Part shown: positions 57,856 to 64,000 of the stretch, in pieces
How the letters are laid out: every line of letters begins with the position of its first letter
Numbering within the stretch: the stretch's first letter is position 1
Source of the DNA: Faecalibacterium prausnitzii
Lineage (GTDB): Bacteria > Bacillota > Clostridia > Oscillospirales > Ruminococcaceae
Reading direction: 5' to 3'
NCBI RefSeq assembly: GCF_003287405.1
Contig: NZ_PRLD01000008.1
Span: forward strand, 1 to 64,000
Length of the DNA: 64,000 nucleotides
Made by a program: the position numbers and the translations under genes
The notes under the pieces: model-generated
Seen by the model: the letters and a program-made list of their open reading frames with translations, nothing else
The model's database searches: none
What the model was told of the DNA's origin: nothing

Positions 57856-59011
57856 ATACAAGATGGAGGTCGATGACCTGACTGCCCCGGACGATCTGAA
57901 GGCAAAACTGCTGGCCATGACCGACACCCTGACTGCAGAGGAAAAGGCTGAGCCCATGATGGCCGCCCCTGCCCCGCAGACCGCTGCACCCGCAGCACCC
58001 CTGAACACCGAAACCAAGAAGAAAAAGCCCATCCACTTCCCGGTAAAGCAGCTGGGCACGCTGGCCGCCTGTCTGGCTGTGTGTGTGCTGGGTTACAGCA
58101 CCCTGCATCTGGGCATCGGGATGGGCAGCGCCAAAAGCAGCGCGCCCGCCCTGTACGCAGCCGAAGGCGCTGCCAACAGCTCTGCCGCTTCTGTGGCATC
58201 GGACAGCTTTGCTGTCCAGCACGCCGCGCTGGACAGCACCCCCGAGGCGGTGAATTATAGTCTGGAGGCAGACGACCGCTCTCTGGAAACGGAGTACAGC
58301 GGCACCGGCAGCACCGAAGCTGCTGCCCCTGCGGTGGACAGCGCCAAGATCATCTACACTGCCAACCTGACGCTGGAAAGCAAGGACTACGAAGCAGCCC
58401 GCAGTGCGCTGGACAGCGCTCTTGCCGAAGCGGGCGGCTATCTGGAATCCAGCAGTGAGTATTCCAGCAGCGGCTCCAGCCGCTCGGTCAACCTGACCTA
58501 CCGGGTACCGCAGGCCAACTACCAGAGCTTTCTGGAAGCTGTGGCCGCTGCCGGTAATGTGACCTACCGCAGCCAGCAGGCCGATGACGTGACCACTCAG
58601 TATATGGACGTGTCCGCGCGGCTTTCTAACCTGCAGGCACAGCGCACCCGCTTACAGCAATTGCAGGCAAAGGCCGAAAATCTTTCCGACCTGCTGCAGA
58701 TCGAGGACTCCCTCACCGAGGTGCAGTCCCAGATCGAGAGCTGGCAGAGCCAGCTGGACTGGTACAGCGATCAGGTGCAGCAGTGCACCGTGTATATCGA
58801 CCTGAACGAGGTGCAGACCTACACCCCTGCGGACGAGGGCTTTTTCTCCCGCATCGGCACCGCCTTTACCTCCGGCTGGGGCAACTTTGTGAACGGCTTG
58901 CAGCAGCTGGTGGTGGCACTGGCCTGTGTCTGGCCGCTGGCAGTGCTGGCGTGCGCCGCCGTTGCTGCGGTGCTTGCATGGCGCAGAAAGCGCAGCAAAA
59001 AGCAAAAGTAA
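57842..59011 (+). CDS. DUF4349 membrane protein, probable anti-sigma partner
   Basis: 389 residues. A cytoplasmic N-terminus (YEYKMEVDDLTAPDDLKAKL) resembling anti-sigma tails, a first membrane helix (~65-85: LGTLAACLAVCVLGYSTL), an extracytoplasmic DUF4349 region with coiled coil (~170-340), and a C-terminal membrane helix (~365-385) followed by a basic end. Coupled to the ECF sigma gene, hence probably its membrane-bound regulator; the sensed signal is unknown. Confidence 0.85.
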   Translation: MRWYEYKMEVDDLTAPDDLKAKLLAMTDTLTAEEKAEPMMAAPAPQTAAPAAPLNTETKKKKPIHFPVKQLGTLAACLAVCVLGYSTLHLGIGMGSAKSSAPALYAAEGAANSSAASVASDSFAVQHAALDSTPEAVNYSLEADDRSLETEYSGTGSTEAAAPAVDSAKIIYTANLTLESKDYEAARSALDSALAEAGGYLESSSEYSSSGSSRSVNLTYRVPQANYQSFLEAVAAAGNVTYRSQQADDVTTQYMDVSARLSNLQAQRTRLQQLQAKAENLSDLLQIEDSLTEVQSQIESWQSQLDWYSDQVQQCTVYIDLNEVQTYTPADEGFFSRIGTAFTSGWGNFVNGLQQLVVALACVWPLAVLACAAVAAVLAWRRKRSKKQK

Positions 59012-59030
59012 AAGTTTTTTCGAAAAAGGG

Positions 59031-59059
59031 TTGACATTCTGCCCGACCTGTGGTATTAT
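59031..59059 (+). promoter_or_regulatory. Promoter of tRNA-fMet
   Basis: TTGACA (59031-59036), 17-bp spacer, TATTAT (59054-59059). Confidence 0.85.
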
Positions 59060-59104
59060 ACTTGAGCAGTCAGCGAGAGCCGCTGAAAAGCAAAAAGTAA
59101 ATAT

Positions 59105-59181
<77 letters not shown>

Positions 59182-59184
59182 CCA

Positions 59185-59220
59185 AACAGGTTGAATTTTG
59201 TAAATTCAACCTGTTTTTTT
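59185..59220 (+). terminator. Terminator of tRNA-fMet
   Basis: AACAGGTTGAATTT pairs with AAATTCAACCTGTT across a short loop; T-run follows. Confidence 0.9.
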
Positions 59221-59240
59221 GTTCTCATCTTATACCAAAA

Positions 59241-59282
59241 GGGATACCGGAGCATCCGCAGATGTTCCGGTATCCCTTTTTT
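59241..59282 (-). terminator. Terminator of the alkylsulfatase operon
   Basis: GGGATACCGGA (59241-59251) pairs with TCCGGTATCCC (59266-59276); T-rich on both strands. Confidence 0.8.
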
Positions 59283-59324
59283 GCTGTGATTCAGGTGCTC
59301 AGCCCTGCTGTATTGGAATCGTTT

Positions 59325-61376
59325 TTACGGCTCGATCACATTGAAGGTCTTTTCAAACTTGGACGCATACGCCAGCAGACGCTTCAGGGCAGTGGCATCG
59401 CCGCTTACCTGCACCTGACCGGCCTGCTGCCCCTGCATCAGGGCAAGGAGCTGCAGCCGCTTGCAGGTGACCGTGGCCTGCGCGTCCGGGCGGTTCTCTC
59501 CCGAATAGGACAGCAGAATACCGTTTTTTCGGGTCACATAAAACTTTTCGTTCACATCCGTCACGATCAGGTTCAGCGTTACGTCGTCGTTCTGGGCGGC
59601 GTTGGCGTCGGTCAGGATGGAAATGTAATCCAGCAGCATATCCACGGTCATCTCCTTCATGGCGGAGCCCAGACCATTGGCGGTGCGTGCCAGACCGGAC
59701 AGATTGCCCTTGCGCAGCTCGGCAGCGCCCATCAGGTAGGCGTTGCGCCATGCGCCGGACTCTGCCTGATAGCCCAGCTGCTCCAGCGCATCGGCGCACA
59801 GGTTGCGCGCCTTCTGGTTGGACGGGTCTGCAAAGACCAACTCCTTGGTGATCTGCGCCACCCACTGATAATCGCCCTTTTCAAAATCCTTCCGTGCCTT
59901 GCGCAGAACGGCATCCGTGCTGCCCAGATATTCTACCAGCTTCTTGGCGGTATCGCTGGGCGGGAGCGGGTTCAGGTTGACCGGGTTTGCATCGTACCAA
60001 CCCAGATACTTCTGGTAGACCGCCTTGGCGTTGTGCGCCAGTGTGCCGTAATACGGCCGGGTGTACCAGACCTTTTCCAGCTTTTCGGGCAGGGTGAGCA
60101 TGGCGGCGACCTCAGTGGAGGTATAGCCCTGATTCATGTAATGCAGGGTCTGGTCGTGGATAAACTTATAGATGGCTGCCGTATTCAGCAGATAATCATG
60201 GATCTCCTCGCCCCAGTGCGGCCAGTTGTGGCTCTGGAACACCACATCGGTCTTGTCGCAGAAGCGCTGGTCTGCCTCGATGATGTACTTTGCCCAATCG
60301 TTGGCATCGCGCACCTCTGCGCCGCGCAGGGTGTACAGATTATGCAGCGTGCCGGTGCAGTTTTCCGCCATCCAGAGGGCACGGTATTTCGGGAAATAGG
60401 CGTTCATCTCGGCAGGGGCTTCGGTGCCGGGGGTCAGCTGAAATTCGATCTCCAGCCCGTCGATGGTCAGCTTCGGAACATCTTCCCCGATCTCGTAAGT
60501 AGGAGCGATGAGGGCCACCGTACCGGTGGACTGTCCCATGCCGATGCCCACGCTCAGCGCACCCTTTTCGCCCTTGTCAAGCACCGTGCCGTACTGGAAC
60601 TGTGCGCGCCGCGCCATGGCGATGCCTGCATAGACATTTTCGCTGATGGCGTGCTTCAGAAAGCCCGCCGGCGCAAGCACAAGGGTCTTGCCGGAAGCCA
60701 GCTGCTTTTTAAGCGAAAGCTTTGCATCCGCTACCTGCTCCCGGGTAATAACGCCTTCCACGCCGCCGAAGTGATCCACATGAGAGTGGCTGTACAGCAC
60801 CGCCTTGATGTCCAGCGGGCCGAAGCGGTTCTCCATCAGCTCCTTGGCAGCCTTCATGTTTTCCTTGCACATCAGCACATCAAACACGATCCAGCCGTGG
60901 TCGGTGCGGATAAAGGTCGTATTGGCCATATCAAAGCCGCGCACCTGATAAATGCCGTCGCACACTTCAAACAGACCAGCTTTGGCGTTGAGTTGGGTAT
61001 TCCGCCACAGGCTGGGGTTTACAGTGTCTGGAGCATCCCGGTTCAAATCGCCGTAGCTCTGCAGATCCCATGCAGATCTGTTATCATCACCATCGATGAT
61101 CCTGCCTTCCGCGTTGTCCAGCCAGCCGCGCTCGGCGTTGGCAAACTCCCGCCGGTCAGAAAAATCCAGCTTTTCATACCATTCGGCGTTGGCCTCTGCT
61201 GTGATGGTCGTTGCGCCTTCGGTCTCGCCCGGCTGGGTGGGATCCTTGAAAATGTCTGTGATAAAATTCAGGCCGTTTTCTGTGGTATTTTCCGCAGCAT
61301 GGGCAGACAGAGATGCGCCGCACGCCAGCATTGCAGCAGCCGAAGCTGAAATAAAATTCCGACGGGTCATTTTCAT
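59325..61376 (-). CDS. Tat-exported alkylsulfatase (SdsA/BDS1-like metallo-beta-lactamase fold)
   Basis: 683 residues. Twin-arginine leader (KMTRRNFISASAAAMLACGA), then a metallo-beta-lactamase domain with YSHSHVDHFGGVEG (HxHxDH), further ligands near ENCTGTLHNL and FQSHNWPHW, a dimerisation region and a C-terminal SCP2-like domain (~565-683). Hydrolyses primary or secondary alkyl sulfates such as SDS to alcohol and sulfate outside the cell. ATG 61376 is used. Downstream of the DUF1254 gene, divergent from a LytTR-PAS regulator. Confidence 0.9.
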   Translation of the reverse strand: MKMTRRNFISASAAAMLACGASLSAHAAENTTENGLNFITDIFKDPTQPGETEGATTITAEANAEWYEKLDFSDRREFANAERGWLDNAEGRIIDGDDNRSAWDLQSYGDLNRDAPDTVNPSLWRNTQLNAKAGLFEVCDGIYQVRGFDMANTTFIRTDHGWIVFDVLMCKENMKAAKELMENRFGPLDIKAVLYSHSHVDHFGGVEGVITREQVADAKLSLKKQLASGKTLVLAPAGFLKHAISENVYAGIAMARRAQFQYGTVLDKGEKGALSVGIGMGQSTGTVALIAPTYEIGEDVPKLTIDGLEIEFQLTPGTEAPAEMNAYFPKYRALWMAENCTGTLHNLYTLRGAEVRDANDWAKYIIEADQRFCDKTDVVFQSHNWPHWGEEIHDYLLNTAAIYKFIHDQTLHYMNQGYTSTEVAAMLTLPEKLEKVWYTRPYYGTLAHNAKAVYQKYLGWYDANPVNLNPLPPSDTAKKLVEYLGSTDAVLRKARKDFEKGDYQWVAQITKELVFADPSNQKARNLCADALEQLGYQAESGAWRNAYLMGAAELRKGNLSGLARTANGLGSAMKEMTVDMLLDYISILTDANAAQNDDVTLNLIVTDVNEKFYVTRKNGILLSYSGENRPDAQATVTCKRLQLLALMQGQQAGQVQVSGDATALKRLLAYASKFEKTFNVIEP

Positions 61377-61399
61377 AGCAGGTTCCTCCTTATTACGGA

Positions 61400-62779
61400 T
61401 CAGTTTGTGCGGACGACCGGCGGCTGCCATTCTGTCAGTGCGGCGGCATCCGGTTTATAGATACGAAGGAAGAGGTGGAAATCTCCCTCTCCTACCGGCA
61501 GCCAGTTGGTCGTGTCCGCCGGTGCCTCTTTGGAAAGGGTGATATCGATCGAGCCGTCCGGATTACGGTGCAGACCGGAGCGGTCGTTGACGCAGTAGCG
61601 GTCAATGGGGTTTTCAATGAGGAAATCGCTCTCCCCGTAGGCGGTCACCGACCAGAAGCCCTTTTCCAGTGTGGGAGGATCTGCCTCGATATGCAGCGTA
61701 TAGGTCTTTTTGCCGGTCAGGACTGTGCCGGTGCTGTCCACATCTGTTTTAGGGTAGATGGCAACATCGGTGGTGTTGGCACCCAGACCCCGCAGCGCCA
61801 CCATGGTACGGTAGGTATATGCTGTGCCAAAGTTGCCGATGGGGTCGCCGAAATAGATCCACTGACCCATCTGGCGTGTATAGCGCTCCGATTCGCTTTG
61901 CAGCTTTTTCTTCAGCTGGAGCAGCATCAGCTTCCAGCGCAGCCCGCTGAACAGACCCAGCGCCTTGTCATCGAACTTCTCACCGGGGCCGACATGCAGT
62001 GCTGCAAGCTCCCGGAGTACCGGCGCATCTGCCGCAGCGGGCGGGTTGGTTTCCATCAGCTGGTTAGCGGTATCAAAGAATTCCTTTGCGTCCATAGCAA
62101 GAACGTGCTTTACCGGCACAAAGTCATTGGCAGGGTCATAGCTGCCTGCGGGGGCGGTCCATCCACCCGCCTGATAGGCGGAAAGCGGCATCAGCTGCAT
62201 CTTATCCTGAATAGCCCGGACGTTGGGCAGGTCCTCCTGTCCGGAAAGCACGATGCGGGCAATGGTCCAGACCATCGTGGTAGGCACATCAATGCGCTGC
62301 ACCCCTTCCGGCAGTTCGCCCTGCCAGTCTGCACGGGTAATGGCATAAAGCCCCGGCGTTTCCAGCACAGCGGCGGTGTTTGTCCACGCATCCAGCACCT
62401 GTACATTAAAAAAGCGGTCGGTCTGCGGCACGCCGTAGATCATTGGTTCTGCGCCGACATCCAGAAACGCCTGCGTATAGATGGTATCCACATTCGGCGT
62501 AACCACCGCACGGGTCGTTGCATCTGCCAGCTTTTCCGCATGGATGAACTGGTTGATGGGGGCCTTGTTGCTTGTAGCTGTGCGGGTGTTTGTGGAAGCC
62601 GTCCGCGTAGCATCCATGATCACCAGCGGAAAGGCGTACAGATACGCCTGCTCCAGAAGGTTCTGTGCAGCCAGCGTCTGCTGTGCGGCTGCGGCTTTCT
62701 CTACGGGCAAAAGTGTAGCTGCGCAAACCACCGCAGCCGCAGTAGAAACGTTCAAAAAATCACGGCGGGTCATTTTCAT
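61400..62779 (-). CDS. Tat-exported DUF1254/DUF1214 protein
   Basis: 459 residues. Leader KMTRRDFLNVSTAAAVVCAA is nearly the same as that of the sulfatase. N-terminal DUF1254 (AYLYAFPLVIMDATRTAS, VVTPNVDTIYTQAFLDVGAE) and C-terminal DUF1214 (WSVTAYGESDFLIENPIDRY, FHLFLRIYKPD). Function of the family is unknown. It is first gene of the leftward pair, 23 bp ahead of the sulfatase start, so they are likely co-transcribed and act together outside the membrane. Confidence 0.9.
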   Translation of the reverse strand: MKMTRRDFLNVSTAAAVVCAATLLPVEKAAAAQQTLAAQNLLEQAYLYAFPLVIMDATRTASTNTRTATSNKAPINQFIHAEKLADATTRAVVTPNVDTIYTQAFLDVGAEPMIYGVPQTDRFFNVQVLDAWTNTAAVLETPGLYAITRADWQGELPEGVQRIDVPTTMVWTIARIVLSGQEDLPNVRAIQDKMQLMPLSAYQAGGWTAPAGSYDPANDFVPVKHVLAMDAKEFFDTANQLMETNPPAAADAPVLRELAALHVGPGEKFDDKALGLFSGLRWKLMLLQLKKKLQSESERYTRQMGQWIYFGDPIGNFGTAYTYRTMVALRGLGANTTDVAIYPKTDVDSTGTVLTGKKTYTLHIEADPPTLEKGFWSVTAYGESDFLIENPIDRYCVNDRSGLHRNPDGSIDITLSKEAPADTTNWLPVGEGDFHLFLRIYKPDAAALTEWQPPVVRTN

Positions 62780-62851
62780 AACATGAGACCTCCTGTTATG
62801 TCTTTTGCTTTATGCGCCTTATGGGAAAAAACCATTTGGCTTTCTGTGTTC

Positions 62852-62880
62852 AAGATACACGGACAATGATTAAAAGTCAA
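62852..62880 (-). promoter_or_regulatory. Promoter of the DUF1254-sulfatase operon
   Basis: Minus strand TTGACT (62875-62880), 17-bp spacer, TATCTT (62852-62857). Confidence 0.6.
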
Positions 62881-62961
62881 TGATTTTTGCATTTTCCGTA
62901 ACAAAAACGTAAGTTTCAACAAAAAAGCCCGATAAAATTTGACGCAAACACCATTAAAATC

Positions 62962-62998
62962 TTGTACTCTGCACGATAATGTGCTATACTAAGCACAT
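62962..62998 (+). promoter_or_regulatory. Promoter with overlapping palindrome upstream of the LytTR-PAS gene
   Basis: TTGTAC (62962-62967), 17-bp spacer, TATACT (62985-62990). A perfect palindrome ATGTGCT-6-AGCACAT (62979-62985, 62992-62998) straddles the -10, so a protein bound there would block transcription. Confidence 0.6.
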
Positions 62999-63020
62999 CA
63001 ATTGACAACGGAGCACGGCG

Positions 63021-63719
63021 ATGAACGATCTGCATGAATGGTTTCAAAAAAATGACCTTTGTCCGGAAAACATTTTGTATCTTTACCGCAGCGACCGTAA
63101 AACAGTCGTTCACCGCATGGACGGCGAGGAAGCTGCGCTGTATGCGCCGCTGCACAGCGTTTTGTCTGTGCTGCCGGAAAATCTGTTCCTGAACATCAGC
63201 AAGGGAATTGCGGTGTGCCGCAGCCAGATCGTAAACATCAGCAACGATGGGATCTACACCATGTCTGACGGCCGCACCTTTCAGGGACGCAAGCGCGGCC
63301 TGAGCGACCACCGCCGCCTGCGTGCAGAGATCGGGCTGGCGGACACACAGCCCCGCCCCATGAGCATGAGTCTGCTGGAAAAGTGCAGCCTGCTGGACGA
63401 TATGCCGCTGGCGTTCTGCGTCATCGAGCTGGTATTCAATGAATCCGGGCATGGCGTGGATTTTATCTTCCGCTACTGCAATGCGGAGATGGCAACGATC
63501 GAAGGGGTGCCGGTAGAAGAAATGCTGAACCGCTCTTTTTACGAGGTGTTCCCCAATGGTGATAAAAAGTGGCTTGTATCGTATGCAGATGTGGCGTTGA
63601 ACGGCACAAGGCACACCCTCCACGATTACAGCCCGGAGGTGGACAAATACCTGACCATCCATTGTTACCAGCCTGAACCGGGGTATTGTGCCTGCGTGCT
63701 GCAGGCCATAGACTCCTGA
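63021..63719 (+). CDS. LytTR-PAS transcriptional regulator
   Basis: 232 residues with the DNA-binding domain first: LytTR at ~10-105 (NILYLYRSDRKTVVHRMDGE, NISKGIAVCRSQIVNISNDG, GRTFQGRKRGLSDHRR), then a PAS-like sensor (~125-232: PLAFCVIELVFNESGHGVDF, FYEVFPNGDKKWL). Most LytTR regulators carry the sensor at the N-terminus, so the order is unusual. Divergent from the sulfatase operon and probably its regulator. Confidence 0.82.
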   Translation: MNDLHEWFQKNDLCPENILYLYRSDRKTVVHRMDGEEAALYAPLHSVLSVLPENLFLNISKGIAVCRSQIVNISNDGIYTMSDGRTFQGRKRGLSDHRRLRAEIGLADTQPRPMSMSLLEKCSLLDDMPLAFCVIELVFNESGHGVDFIFRYCNAEMATIEGVPVEEMLNRSFYEVFPNGDKKWLVSYADVALNGTRHTLHDYSPEVDKYLTIHCYQPEPGYCACVLQAIDS

Positions 63720-63792
63720 CTTTGCAAAAGCTTTTCCGGCAGCAAAATATCTATAGCGCTTTCAAAACGGAACGGAAGATCGAATATTCCAA

Positions 63793-63860
63793 AAAAAGCA
63801 AGTGCATCACATCTCCCTCAAAAATTTTGGTTTTTGAGAGAACGTGTTGCACTTGCTTTT
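63793..63860. terminator. Terminator after the LytTR-PAS gene
   Basis: AAAAAGCAAGTGCA pairs with TGCACTTGCTTTT, with an inner CTCAAAAA/TTTTTGAG stem. Confidence 0.75.
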
Positions 63861-63965
63861 CTTTATGTGAGATTTCAGCGCAAATCGCCGCGCCATATTA
63901 TCAGCGATGAGGGACGCTGTATTTTACAGCAGCCCCTTTATATTTTGGTACGGTTGTGATTCGGT

Positions 63966-64000
63966 TTACTTCCGTGCGATCATCTCGGTATAGGCCAGCA
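63966..64000 (-). CDS. Possible C-terminal end of a leftward gene at the window edge
   Basis: Minus-strand codons LAYTEMIARK then TAA (63966-63968) read into the window from the right. Too short to identify; kept because the preceding terminator would suit a convergent gene. Confidence 0.35.
   Translation of the reverse strand, partial: LAYTEMIARK

Overview
The window looks like the chromosome of a low-to-mid GC-rich gut Clostridia member of the Oscillospiraceae/Ruminococcaceae, most like Faecalibacterium. I infer this from GC-rich codon use in the host genes, the Maff2/PrgI/CD1107-type conjugation genes, and the host set (Gfo/Idh pair, GGDEF-EAL, BioY, DUF4349). Species was not tested by any search. 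About 1.1 kb of host sequence (end of a MATE efflux gene, a DUF6061 gene) is followed by a large integrative conjugative element (ICE). The ICE runs from roughly 1.15 kb to about 40.86 kb and ends against the 3' side of a tRNA-Leu gene.

ICE layout. A left replication/transfer block holds a DUF6017 replication initiator, PcfB (DUF3801), VirD4, Maff2, a VirB6-like protein, PrgI, VirB4, a C5-cytosine methyltransferase, an NlpC/P60 hydrolase of the CD1107 type, DUF4315, DUF4366, topoisomerase III, a large ArdC/YodL protein and a small transfer-assisting protein. A convergent block follows (BRO protein, relaxase, MobC) with a candidate oriT. Then comes a cargo cassette: an AraC regulator, a complete ECF transporter (S, T, fused A) and two half-size ABC exporter-fold proteins. 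The right end carries an XRE repressor, a sigma-like protein, an HTH protein, TnpW and a large serine recombinase.

A second, complete mobilizable element of 8.8 kb (3163-11952) sits inside the ICE's own virD4 gene and splits the coupling protein in two. It has its own TnpX-type recombinase, a TnpW-like protein, a sigma/anti-sigma-like pair, a DUF3847 protein, a candidate MOBQ oriT, a MobA/MobL relaxase, an AT-richer SnoaL-like cargo gene and a toprim/RepA-type primase-helicase. A clean copy of virD4 can be rebuilt across a shared GG, so the insertion is probably reversible and should block ICE transfer while present.

Right host region (40.9-64 kb). It holds tRNA-Leu, threonine aldolase, PTS IIA, two Gfo/Idh oxidoreductases with a CobW-type GTPase, a Tat-type lipoprotein solute-binding protein next to a dCache-GGDEF-EAL protein, an EF-G-like GTPase, dCMP deaminase, argF, bioY, an ECF sigma/DUF4349 pair, tRNA-fMet, and a Tat-secreted alkylsulfatase plus DUF1254 pair divergent from a LytTR-PAS regulator. 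Embedded here, and too short to be found as ordinary genes, are two paralogous type I toxin-antitoxin-like loci (about 53.3-53.7 and 56.1-56.5 kb). Each has a promoter, a ~155-160 nt leader with a sequestered ribosome-binding site, a 41-45 residue membrane peptide, a bidirectional terminator and a consensus antisense promoter.
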